Shown: piece by piece, positions 21,046-45,400 of the stretch | Layout: every line of letters starts with the position of its first letter | How positions within the stretch are numbered: the first letter of the stretch is position 1 | NCBI RefSeq assembly: GCF_000276665.1 | Contig: NW_004955437.1 | Span: 3,210,079 to 3,274,078 of the forward strand | Direction of reading: 5' to 3' | DNA from: Chinchilla lanigera | Taxonomy: Eukaryota; Chordata; Mammalia; Rodentia; Chinchillidae | DNA length: 64,000 nt | Notes under the pieces: model-generated | What the model saw: only the letters and a program-made list of their open reading frames with translations | Told to the model about the DNA's origin: nothing | Databases searched by the model: none | Program-made: the position numbers and the translations under genes

Positions 21046-21217
21046 TAAAAATTTATTTATTTATTTATTTGTCTTTTTGAGACAGGGTCTCGCTATGCAG
21101 TTCAGGCAGGCCTTGAGCTCACTTTGTAGCCCAGGCTGGTCTCAAACTCGCAAGGATCCTCCTGCTTTAGCCTCCCAAGTGCTGGGATTACAGGTGTGTG
21201 CCACCACACCCAGCTTT
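21046..21217 (-). repeat. B1 SINE, antisense
   Basis: An (ATTT)n tail, then TTTTTGAGACAGGGTCTCGC, TTTGTAGCCCAGGCTGGTCT and CCAAGTGCTGGGATTACAGG. Confidence 0.95.
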
Positions 21218-21219
21218 TC

Positions 21220-23500
21220 CTGTTTTTTTTTTTTTAACCTGCTCTTCACTTGATTTTTTTTTTAACATGCTCTTCACTTTTCTTTTGCTCCAAAACTCCA
21301 AAATTTCTCTTCCTAATTAAGATCCAGTTATTGTTCCATTTTGATGAACTGATGAAATAAAAATTGAACCTTTTTATCTCAGGCAGTGCTTTTAAATTAA
21401 CATATAGCTATGACAACCCTGTCCCTTCTCAGGCTGATGGGATGTTTCATTTTCAGACAGCTCTCCCCAAGCCCGTGGTGACCCCAAGCTGAACTGCAGA
21501 AACAATTCAGATTGACCTTCATCCTGTCTGTGCTAACTTGCTTCTTGGTGCAAAGCTTACCCCTAGGATGATCCTTCCAAAATGCCTCGATTCTGGACTT
21601 TCCATTCACTGAAGGTGGGTTGGAAACCCAGGCATGATTTCCATGTTGGATGTTTACAAACTGAGGTGTTAAAATTCACTTGAATATATGGCTGAAAATT
21701 AGATTTTGAAGCTATTTGTTTTAGTTTAAATGAATTCCATTCTGTAATAATGGGGGTCTGTATTTTCATTGCGCTTTTGGAGTTGGGAATAATCCACTTT
21801 GCCTAATTACTCCCTTTTCTGTGACTAATTCACATCTATAAAGTTGCAGTAGCCAAATGGGAACCATACTAGGAGTATGATTTGGGCTTTTAAAATCAGT
21901 GTGCTTTCTGCAAAGGGATGTTTAGCTGATGTTTTACATTTGTGTTCTGCTAATGCAAGTTTCTGTTTTTAATTTCCTGTTTTCTCTTCAGCGTTTAGAA
22001 ACCCACAGAACGAAGCTTACTTCGCTCGGGGGTTTTGTGTGTGTGTGTGCGTTGAAGTCTTTTTCTATAATAACAAATACCGAATCATTTTACTGCAGCT
22101 CTCCCGGATCTGGTTCTGATTTGTTCCCTGCTTGTCCCCGTCAGCCTGCATCCTCCCAGTGTAGTGCTTCTTTGCCATCTATGAGAAGTCTTGCATGTTT
22201 GCAAATAAGGAATTTTCTGAGTAAAAATTCTCACAATTTCTTTTTCTAGTCAAAGCTGACCGTTCTTCTCTTTCCAAGCAAATGTGTGTGTTTGTTTGTT
22301 TGTTTCTTTGTGTGTTTGTTGGCTTTAAACGCAGTTGTCCTCGAGGCTGCTGAGGCAGAGTACAGAAAGCCTTGTTCTGGGTCCAGGGAGTGCTGGCAGA
22401 GGGCGAGGAATAGTGAACAGGTGTCTGTGGTCACCACAGCCGCACTTGGGTGTGCACCAGGTTAGACCTCAGCTGTGTGACAAAGCTGAAAACACAAATA
22501 CCGTGGCTGTGCTTTCGTTTCCTGTCTTTCACATCCCTTATTTTTCTGCATTGAGGAAATAGTTTAAATGCATCTTGTTTTGTGGACAGATTCAAAGCAT
22601 CAGAAAGTTTTTTCCTGTTACCTGTCCCCAATAATTACAAGTCATGATTTTATAGTAGGAAGCACATTGGTAAAATGTACATTAAAATATACATTGGTAT
22701 ATTTTAAAGCCATGGGGTTGTTTGCTGCAGTACAGCCAACAATTGGTTAAGGTCATTTTTTAAAAAAAATACAACAAACAACTGGGCGCAAGGCTTATTC
22801 TGGGAAAGTCAGAATGGGGTCCTTTTTGGCCCAGCCTTTTGTCATCGCTCTTACCGCTTTTCGCCCTTCCCTAGCCTGGCCCTCCCCCATACCCAGCTCA
22901 GGTCATTGTGGAACTGGTAAACCGTATCCCTGCTAAGGAGGAGACAGAAGAGCTGTCCTCTGGCCACCTTCTCAGGAGCCCAGAATTTATGAATCTGAAA
23001 AGACTGAGGCAGACAGGAGCTGCTTGGATGCACGCGCTGAGGCCTATCTGGCTCTGCCCTTGTCACTGCTGATAGTTGCCAGTAAACTCTCACTTAAAGA
23101 AGGTAAAGGGAAAGAGATGGCATTCAGGACCCTGGCATGTGCTTGGCCGCCGTAAAACGCCCTTACCCTTGTGGTCAGGCAGCCTTCGAGATCAGGAAAA
23201 CTAGAGAGCAACTGGGCACTGTTTTAAAGTCCTATATTATGAAGCTTAAGAAGGAAAAGTGAGTCGGGCTATTTAGATCATGCTAAGAAGTGGAGATTTG
23301 TTTTCTTTGAACCTACGAGGGGTTATTTTGGGAAATGCGGCTACTGGCTCTTCCCTCCTTCCATTGTGGGCAGACCAAGAAAGACTGGGTTTAAGTTCTA
23401 GTGGGTGGGGTAGAAGCTAAACAACCTGTGTTCAAGTGTTTTTGAGTGCTGACAGTGTGTCAGTCACAATGGATTAGCAGAAGGAAGAAGCGAGCCAGAT
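21220..23500. other. Intronic sequence, nothing recognised
   Basis: No coding exon. Short GT and GTTT runs occur near 22030 and 22285-22320. No repeat family could be assigned with confidence. Confidence 0.45.
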
Positions 23501-23524
23501 TCTGAGATGTCCAGACACTGGAGC

Positions 23525-23690
23525 GGACGGCCTGCCTTTGAATCCTGGCTTCAGCACTTGGTAGCTTTGGGACCTGGCCTCATCTGTGAAAGGGGATAGT
23601 ATATCTGCCTCCTCATGCAGTTATTTTTAAGATTAAAAGAGTTGAGCAGGGGCTGGCACACACCAGGGAGTGCGTATGTGATAGACGTTA
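23525..23690 (+). repeat. MIR SINE
   Basis: TTTGAATCCTGGCTTCAGCA, GGTAGCTTTGGGACCTGG, CCTCATCTGTGAAAGGGGA and AGGGGCTGGCACACACC follow the MIR consensus order. Confidence 0.7.
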
Positions 23691-23894
23691 GCATGAGCCA
23701 TGGAAAGGCTCATAGGGCCATTGAGCCAGTGCTTCACTTTACAGATAAGGGAGCAGACATAAGAGGTGGAGTCAAGATGAGAAGCCAGTTCTGCAGACCC
23801 CTAGTCTGGGGCTGTGGCCACCATTCCTGGCTGCAGTTTAGAAATACACAGACTTCCAAAGCATTTCCCTTTAGGGTGCTCTACCATTTCCTTC

Positions 23895-24110
23895 TCTTCA
23901 GAGCCAGTATTTCCAGAGTACTTCCTGTATGGCAGCACCAGTGGGACTTGATCTAATCCTTACAGCAACCTGGGAAGCAGGTGCCACTCGTACACCTATC
24001 TCTACCGTCAGAGGCTCAGAGCTGCTCTTATGCTTGCCCAAAACTGCACAGCTCCTAAGAGATAAAGCCTGGATCGGAAGAAGGCTGTCTGACGTGAGAG
24101 CACACAGGTT
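23895..24110 (-). repeat. MIR-like old repeat, antisense
   Basis: GAGTACTTCCTGTATGGCAG, CTTACAGCAACCTGGGAAGC and GCCCAAAACTGCACAGCTCC are typical of an antisense MIR or related element. Confidence 0.5.
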
Positions 24111-24175
24111 AAAAGTACCCCTGCTGCAGGAGCCGCAGGGCCCAGTTGTAAGGGCTTGAGGCCATGTTGCAATCC

Positions 24176-24372
24176 CTTTTTTTGTTGTTGTTGTTGTTGT
24201 TTTCAGTACTGGGATTTGAACCAAGGGCCCCACTCATGCTGGACAAGCACTCTACCACTGAGCTATACCCTAGGCCTCTTTATTTTTAAATAACACAGGG
24301 TCTCACTAAGTTGCCCAGGCTGGCCTCAAAAACTCGTGATCTTTCTGCCTTAGTCTCCCAAGTATACAGTGC
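24176..24372 (-). repeat. B1-dID dimer, antisense
   Basis: A GTT-rich tail, the ID-like monomer (CAGTACTGGGATTTGAACC, AAGCACTCTACCACTGAGC), then the B1 monomer (CACTAAGTTGCCCAGGCTGG, GCCTTAGTCTCCCAAGTA). Confidence 0.8.
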
Positions 24373-24509
24373 CTTTGAGCCTACAGCCTGCTTTGTGTGT
24401 AGACTAAAGTGTCTCCTACATGTCCTTATTTCTGACACAATGTGGTTGCACTGAGACAGTTTACAAAAGAATCTCTGTCCCTGAGTTTAAAGAGAATGAA
24501 ATGTGAGGG

Positions 24510-24606
24510 CCGGACCAGGGATTTAGCTCAGTGGCATAAGTGATTGCCTGGCAAGCCTGAGGTCATGAGTTTGATTCCCAGTATAAAAAAAAAAAAAAAA
24601 AGAAAA
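24510..24606 (+). repeat. ID SINE
   Basis: CAGGGATTTAGCTCAGTGGC to GATTCCCAGTATAAAA with an A-rich tail and (GACA)n. The words ATGTGAGGGCC at both sides look like the target duplication. Confidence 0.92.
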
Positions 24607-24954
24607 GAAAGACAGACAGACATGTGAGGGCCATAGAGTAGACTCTAAGAAGTCAGGGCCAGAGCTTTTGTGAAATAAGAACCACTGAGGATTATCAGGG
24701 CTCTTAGCAAGGTGAAGGCCACTTTCAAAATCCTAAAGGACCAAAGAAGTTGGGTTAAGTTTCAGAATTCCCACCTTGACCAGTAGCTGTTTACCTTTTA
24801 TCCTGTAAGATTCTGATGACAGCCTTGGACTCCCTGTTGTCTGAAAAATTCAGAGACTCACATACCAGAAAGGTATTTTTAGGTGCTTTTGGGACTTCCA
24901 GCTTCAAAAAACCTCTGTACTTGGCAGCATAGTGGAGAATTTGAGAGCACACTC

Positions 24955-25135
24955 TAGGTCGGATGGCCTGGGTACAAAGCCAACCCCCACACTCACTGGC
25001 TTTGCAGCCTTGAGCAACTTACCTGAGCTTAGAAGAGCTTAACTGTAAAGTAGGAGAAATACCGTAATGACATTGAAGAATAAAGTTGTTGCTTATACAT
25101 GGTTAGTGCTTCAATAGTGTTCATTATCGGCAGTA
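24955..25135 (+). repeat. MIR SINE
   Basis: GGCCTGGGTACAAAGCC, GCAGCCTTGAGCAACTTACC, GTAAAGTAGGAGAAATACC and TACATGGTTAGTGCTTCAAT follow MIR order to its 3' end. Confidence 0.7.
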
Positions 25136-25734
25136 ATAATATGACTCCTTGGAGCTTAGCTCATTCAGTATTCATGGACAGAATGAAAGAATAATTCCAG
25201 TTGAGATGCCAAGTCTGGGATAGAACGTCCCAACCAGGGTGTCACAAATGGGCTGTAGTTATGCCAAAGTATCGATCTGCTCAACTCTTGAGGCTGCCAA
25301 GGCCCCAGCTGGTTGCTTCTGGCTTCAAGCAGCAGCAACTGCCACATAACACAGATACTCTTCTCTCTGCATGCCCTGACGTGAAAACGGACTATCAGCT
25401 GGTAGGTCACAAGGCTCAAGTAGGCAGCCCCAGTTTCCAGACCAGGAGAATTCTATGGATGGGTGGCAAAAAGAGTCTTAACAACTGAACCAAGACCAGA
25501 GGCTGTGGGCTTCCTGCAGGCTTCATGAGTGTGGGAGTTACAGCTAGGGTTAGGTCCATCCCATGGCAGATACATGAGGGTACGTGGACAGCCCAGGGCT
25601 GGAGGTGCTGGAGAAACAGCTGTGCGCCCGAAAGAGGACTGAAGCCCAAAGTCCTAAGTAGGCAGCAGACCTTAAACAGCTAGTGATAAGTACCAGAGCA
25701 GGTGAGTGCTGGAAAGAGGTACTGTCCAAAATTA

Positions 25735-26165
25735 GAATTTGTAACAGGACCCAGCCTTATCTGCAAGGTGGACTTAAAAGGTGATAGGAACCGATTGAAG
25801 GATTTTAATTAGGGAAGTAGGGTATGTTTATACTTTTTTTTTTTTTTTTTGTGGTGCTGGGGGTGGAACCTGAGGACTCCTGCATACTAGGTAAACGCTC
25901 TACCACCGAGGTACACTCCCAGCTGTGTACCTTTTTTTTTTTTTTTAAAAAGATAACCCTGATACCTTGTAGAAAATGTATTGGAAATAGGCAAGAGTTT
26001 ATCCAAGGACATAGAGGCTCTGGCTGTTGTGATGTGAGAGATGATACTTGCCTAAAATAGGTAGCTGGAATTTCGAAGGAAAAGAAAGATTCAAGGAGGA
26101 TCCCACTGCATCTGGATGGGAGGAGGAACCATCTCTGGGTGGGGATAAATTTAGTGATTAGCATC
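25735..26165 (+). repeat. Old mammalian-wide repeat with nested ID
   Basis: GTGATAGGAACCGATTGAAG, AAAGATAACCCTGATACC and GCTGTTGTGATGTGAGAGAT correspond to a later part of the repeat seen at 13205-14080. An older antisense ID interrupts it. Confidence 0.5.
25829..25924 (-). repeat. Older ID-like SINE, antisense
   Basis: A T-run, GTGGTGCTGGGGGTGGAACC, TAAACGCTCTACCACCGAGG and ACACTCCCAGC; of the older subfamily. Confidence 0.8.
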
Positions 26166-26451
26166 AGTGTGGATCTTAGGGGGAAATTTGATTTGCTTCA
26201 CGACCAATTCAGTTTGTAACCAGAATCATGGAAAGAATTAAGTTCGTAAACAGAGGTGCCACTGTATTTGTCTCTCTGTCCTGGCTACCTTCATTAACTC
26301 CTTGCACCAGGAGGAAGCTATGCAAGTCTTTATGTGACACTGGCCATTTTCTCAGATTTGTGACCCACAAGGAAATCTCTGACCTCGGCTGTGGCTCTCG
26401 GTGCTGGCCAGAAGCCAACTTCATGTCTGAGCGCAGGAGCAGCCGTTTGCC

Positions 26452-40002
<13,551 letters not shown>

Positions 40003-40715
40003 GGCAAGAGGGCAGGCGCACACACCGAGCTGGGGGATGTGCCACCCGTGCGGGCGGCCCTGCCTCGAGGGCCCAGCCTGTGGCTGACACGTGGAAGGCG
40101 GCCGCATAGGTCTCTAGGGTGGACAAGCAGCCAGAAAGCGGCCCAGCTGAAGAGCTTGGAGGCCCTGCCCGCGAGAAGGGCCCCGAAGCAGGCAGCAGGA
40201 GCCGAGGAGTGAACAAGCCTGGCGCCAGGCTGCCCTGGGTGCCCGCTGTCCTCCCTGAGGAGGACACTCCCTTGTTTTAGTCCACTCCTCTTCTCAGGTG
40301 GAAAGTGAGGCTGTGGTGGGGACCAGCCTCCACCCGAACTGGTCTCAGCACACAGGGGCAGAGGCAGGCCGCTCTGCCCCTCCCAGCAATAACCTCCTCC
40401 CCGGAGGCCAGCTGAGGAGCCTGGTCCCTTGGCACTGGGCTTCCTGCCACCACAGTCAGAATTAATTGCTCAGGGGCCTGTGGCTGGAGTATAGGTGCCC
40501 AGCTCCCACCCCACCCCCACCCCCGCTGCCCCCTAATCTCTATGGCAGAGAGGCAGGGAGTTGCCCCGTACACAGACCGCTGGGACTGGGTTTCATTTGT
40601 TTTGTGGTATTTTTTTTTAAATTCCACTTTGACAATTATTTTTTTTTTCCTGCTCTGGGCGGTGGTGGCAACTGGGTGAATGAGTATTTAATAAAAGTTC
40701 CAAGTTTCCACCTGG
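40003..40715 (+). other. ZNF76: ZNF76 3' UTR
   Basis: From the TGA to about 20 bases beyond the AATAAA at 40690. Moderately GC-rich with a T-rich stretch at 40600-40650. Confidence 0.85.
40690..40695 (+). terminator. ZNF76: ZNF76 poly(A) signal AATAAA
   Basis: AATAAA in TATTTAATAAAAGTTCC, about 690 bases after the stop codon and the first hexamer downstream of it. Cleavage is expected near 40710-40720. Confidence 0.85.
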
Positions 40716-42200
40716 GTTTCTCCATCCTTCCAGCTCGGGGGCCTGGTCGCAGGGCTGGGCGAGGCCAGCTCTCACCCCTGTTGCGCTGCCGCAGCCCTCG
40801 CACAGCTTCGATGCCTGACCAGTAGGCTATGCGGGTGGGAGGAAGGCCCGCGGTAAGATAAGGAGCTGCCTGAGGAGCTGCCCGGGGCTTCCTGCCGCCC
40901 CTCAGCAGGGGGCTCTAGGGCAGCCAGCTAGGACCAGCATAACCACTACTTGCAGGCTCTGGCTGAGTCCCAGGCCTCAGGGTGGGTGCGCTGGAAGAAC
41001 TGTGGTTTTTTTCTGCTTTATCTTTGCAGAATGTAGCCCGAGCCCCTCCTGCCCCGGCCACCCTTGACCACACACAATCAGCTGCTCCAAGAGGGCAGAG
41101 CCTGGGTCAGAACAGGCTGAGAGGCACCTTTGTCCTGGTTACTGAGGTTCCCTGATACTATGCTGCTCTGGTGCTGAAGTGCTGGCTCCGCTACCTTGGT
41201 CCTACTAGGGCTGCTGTGCTGCGGGATTCCTAAGCCATCGTCAGGCCCCCAGTGGTAGGCCAGCCCCTGCAGAAGGTGCAGGGGATACTGCTGGAAAGGA
41301 CCCCACCTGGATAGAGCACTGTGGGAACTGGAGGTGCATCGCCTCTTCTCTCCACTGTGATGTGCTTCCCTCAGTCCCCTTCCTACTGAGAATGGAGCTC
41401 CCGTCCCCGAATGGATGCCCAGAAAGCTCCTACCCTGGAGGCAGAGGAGTTGGGATATACCCCAGAAGAGGCTGTCCCCATTTTGGCCTGCAGGCTCCTT
41501 CCACATGCGTGGTGTGGGTGTGTGCCACCCCCATGGGCACTGGACCTGAAGAAATGGCAGCACTGATGTTCAGTGTCTTGAATCCCAAGACTGCCCCGCC
41601 AGGACTCCCCAAGGTGGGGCCCCACGCCAGGCTTCAGATACAGTGGGCAGAGCTCTGAGTGCCTTTTGGAGCCGTTGCCAGGGATTAGGTAGCCAGCAAG
41701 TCAGATGCCAAGTCTGTGGCACATAGAGAGGTGCCCCGGCCCAGTTCCTCCTCAGCTTTGTGGGGTTTACTTTTCTTCCTTCCCCTTTTTGGTAGCGTCT
41801 ACCACCACGGTTACGTGAGGTGCCACTGAAAGGGATGCTTTATCCAGAACCCATTATGTACCCTTTTCAGCCTTCCAACTGTGGGAGGTTGGTGTTTTAC
41901 TAAATTACACAGAGGAAACTGCTCTAGAAGGTTAAGTAACTTATCCAAGGCCTTTAACCTGGTAAGCCGACTTCCAGTCTGAGTGCAGTCAGAGTGGGCT
42001 TTCTTTTTCCCTGAGCGAGCTGCCTCTGGGAGCATCAGGAAGGCTCTGGGGCAAAGAGGCTTTTAAAAGGGCCTCACACGCACGCCAGCCCAGCAGATCA
42101 GGCTGATTCAGAGAGCTAGTAGCCCCGAGAAGGTCAGTCTGGTTCCCGGCAGGGAGCAGGGCCAGAGTACCACCAGAGCAACGAGCAAGCAGGCAGGTGG
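40716..42200. other. Intergenic region between ZNF76 and DEF6 (about 1.5 kb)
   Basis: No coding exon. One antisense MIR-like repeat at 41870-41990. The close tandem spacing means that DEF6 regulatory elements and ZNF76 termination share this interval. Confidence 0.7.
41870..41990 (-). repeat. MIR-like repeat, antisense
   Basis: TACACAGAGGAAACTGCTCT, GGTTAAGTAACTTATCCAAG and GGTAAGCCGACTTCCAGTCT resemble the antisense MIR core. Confidence 0.6.
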
Positions 42201-42316
42201 AGCTCTTGCTCCGCGGTGGGGCGCCTCTGTGGTCTGCAGCCGTTTGCATTTCCTGAAACCGGATCTCGGTGTCAGAGCCGCCCCTGGGCCGGGCCGGGCG
42301 GGCAGGCGCCTCAGCC
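42200..42316 (+). promoter_or_regulatory. DEF6: DEF6 proximal promoter / 5' UTR
   Basis: The sequence directly before the DEF6 ATG contains an octamer-like TTTGCAT (42243-42249) overlapping an ETS-core complement TTTCCT, and then GGGCCGGGCCGGGCG. There is no TATA box. DEF6 is expressed in lymphocytes, where octamer and ETS factors act; use of these sites is inferred. The start of transcription is not determined. Confidence 0.45.
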
Positions 42317-42412
42317 ATGGCCCTGCGCAAGGAGCTGCTCAAGTCTATCTGGTACGCCTTCACCGCGCTGGATGTGGAGAAAAGCGGCAAGGTCTCCAAG
42401 TCCCAGCTCAAG
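42317..42412 (+). CDS. DEF6: DEF6 coding exon 1 (codons 1-32)
   Basis: [20 protein letters not shown] followed by [12 protein letters not shown], in a GCCATGG start context; donor CTCAAG/GTGAGG. EF-hand-like helix and loop. Confidence 0.97.
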
Positions 42413-45400
42413 GTGAGGGCACCCGGGCCCAAGGAGGCTGGCAGAGCATCACGCCAGCCCCTGCTGCCAGGGAGCCAGGCACAAATGCTGTGCTGCCCTG
42501 GGCACCCAGCCATCCAGGGGCCCCGGCTGCGGGGGGAGGAGGCCCGGTGCTGGGCAACTGGGCCAACACGCTTGGGAGATGCTGCTGCCCACGGTCCAGG
42601 GGCTCCAGGGAAATCCATCCGGAACGCGTTGCCCGGAACCCGGCCCCCACTGGTGGTCCATGGGGCATCCCAGAGTTCTGAGGGCCAGCAGCCAGGCCAC
42701 CTCCCCAGCTCCATGTGGTGAGCAGCTCGGCTCCCAGAGTCAAGCTTGGGCACGCACCCTACTCCTCCCTGCGCCGCTTCCTCCTGGCCTTGAAGACACA
42801 GCCGGTACTTGTCAGTCATTTCCTCTGGGGCTGGGGAGGCACGGAGGGCCGCCCCACCGCCAAGCCAGGCTGTCCCACAAACCCGCAAAGCCCCAGGGCT
42901 GGGCAGGGGCTGAGGACGGAGGACCCCATTGTACTGTCCCCCAGCTCACTGTCCTGCGTCACCAGTGCTTGTGTACACATGCGTGCGCACACGCAGATTG
43001 GGAAACTTACCTTAGGCCTTAAGACCACAGGCAGGGAATGTGGAGCTGAGCCCAGGAAAAGCCCGAGCAGTGCTTGTCCCAGACTCCTACACTGTTCCAG
43101 GAGGCTAAGGAGTTTCTCTCCCGCTTCCTTCAGGCGTGGGTTAATGCTGCCGCCCACCCTATTGGTCGGGAGGAAGCAACTCCCTGGGCTGCGGCCACCG
43201 GGACCTGGAGGGAAGGAGAAGCGCAGGCTGAACCTGCCTCGGGCGTTCGTTCCTTCAGTGAGGCTGAGGCCACGTGCCTGGCAGCAGGACAGGCCCCGGA
43301 TTCCTGGGGCCTCCCCCACCTCCCTTCAAAAGGGGGACTCCTTCTCAGGCTCCCTTCCTAATGACCAAGGTAGGAGGTACGTGGAAGACAAAGGGGGCCG
43401 AGTAGGCATCGTGCCCCACCTCCGTCCCACCCACCCTCCTTGCTGAACTTGGACTCTATACACACACTTGGATGTCCCATGTCTTAGCCAGACTGATGAG
43501 CATCTAATAAATAATTTTCCACTTTTCCTCAGAGGCAGAATCCACAACTACTTGGTCACGTGGGTAGCCCCCGCACCCCGGCCCTCGCCCGCCTGCCCCA
43601 TCCCAGCAGGCAGGTTTTTCCTTACATTGCACTTAAATCCCTTTTACTATAGATCACGTCATCTAGTTGGGTCCTGGGCATGGATGGGAGAAAAATAAGT
43701 CACCCAGACCCCATCCCTGTAGAAACCCTGGGCCCCACAGCCACCTCCAACTCTGCCCCTCTAATATCTTGCCAGGACAGTCCAACCCCTGTGGCTTGTC
43801 GATTCCAAGGTACATTTTCCACCTTGTGGGCCCTGAAACCTCTCTGTGTCCCTCACCTATGGAAGGCGTGTCCCTCAAGTGGCTGCGGTTTTGTGGTACC
43901 ATTGGCCACCTTGAGCCTCTGCCCTGAGCTCCGGTGACCTGGTACCCACCGCCCACCCCAATAGATTGAGAATTCCCAGGGAAGATTCCCCGGAGAGCGT
44001 GCATACTTGACCTTTGCACTTTGTACCACTTGACAGCTCAGACCAAACCCACTGCCAGCAACATCTTTAGTCACACAGGTTATGGGAGGTTTCAGCCCTC
44101 CCTGACACAAACCTGCCCCCCTCTGGAGGACAAGCCCGGTTTAACAGTAGGAGTCTCAGTGGCGTATTGGGGGTGGGACAGAAACGGCACTGCATAGGAG
44201 GGAAGGTGGTTTCCCCAGGCTCACTGGGGATGGATACTGGAAGTAGTGATGGTGCTGGGGGTGGGGATCCCAGAAAAGCAGAGAAGTAATAAAGTAGTCA
44301 GAGGGCAGAGGGAGAGGAAGAAGCAGAGGAGGGAGCTACGCCAGCAGCTAACCCTAACCGGCACCCCGACTTGATAAGGGAAGGGTCTCCGGATCAGCCT
44401 GTTCTTACTAAAACTCTCCCTAGTCTTGGTGTCCTTCCTTGCTTGGGACCGGGGGGACCTGTCAGGTGTCTCCATCTGTGTGTTGGTCACTTTTCCCAAG
44501 TGTTTGGAGAAGGGCAGCCTTCGCTGTCCTGGGCAGGCCCCACCTGGCCCCGAGGAGGAGGAAGGACACAGTCCTGGGAGAAGCCCAGGTGTCGGGAGCG
44601 TTTTCCCAGGGAAGAGAAGGTTTGGGCAGAGACCAGGCTACCTTGGTCACGTGGGTCCTCTCTGAGTTCTGGTGGAAGTGGATCCGGTTGAGTTGAGGAC
44701 AGGGCAAACAGACCAACGGGAACGACACTTCTGCCCAGGGCGGACCAGGGCTGAGCCCAAAGCCTCCTGGGGACTTCTACAGGTCTCTAGAACCTCCTCT
44801 GAAGACCTGAGGGGTCAGAAGCCATCCCTAGTGGCCATACGCTCTGCCCAAGAGAGGATCAGCTGAGACCTTGCTGTCCTTCCTCCCTGACGTCCAGGCA
44901 GTGCCCAGTGGGCAGACGGGGCCATCCGTGTCTGGCTCATGGGGATCTGGGAGGTGGCCAGCTTGCTCCTTCTGCTTGATGGGACGGAGCTGGGGAAGGG
45001 AGGGACTGCACGAGGACCTCCCAGACTCCTGAGGCTCCAGCTGACTGCCACTTAGGGCAGTCCTGCAGGCCTGGGAGGGCCTCTTGCCCAGAGAGTCTCT
45101 GGGCTTCAGGCTCTGCCTCCGCTGCGGAGACAACCACCTGCCGCACAGTGGAGGGCAAGTTAAGAGCAAGCAGTCCAGAAGCCTGCTGGCTTAAGTCATC
45201 AGCTTTGCTGGTCTCCTTGGGGTATGTGCAGGCTGCAGAGGGAAAGGTGACTGACTGGTACAAGAGAATTTAGAACCATGGAGGCTTAAGACTGTGCTGC
45301 GCCCCTGCTGGGTGACCCTGGGCAAGCTGTTGCTCCCCTCTGACCCTCCAATGTCTCCTCTATAAAGCAGGAGGGTTGCACGGGGGGGTCACCAAGCCAC

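Larger units (their letters stand above)
8483..26435 (+). other. ZNF76: ZNF76 intron 1 (about 18 kb)
   Basis: Non-coding. It holds ID, B1, B1-dID, MIR and L1 fragments, two DNA transposons (Tigger/MER2-like and mariner) and microsatellites, each listed separately. Between about 10380 and 12260, 16380 and 17640, and 21220 and 23500 I recognise no repeat and no conserved exon. Confidence 0.7.

Noticed and set aside
41989..42888. 299-codon antisense frame over DEF6 exon 1
   Set aside because: It overlaps a confirmed exon on the other strand, has composition of GC-rich DNA and no recognisable domain.
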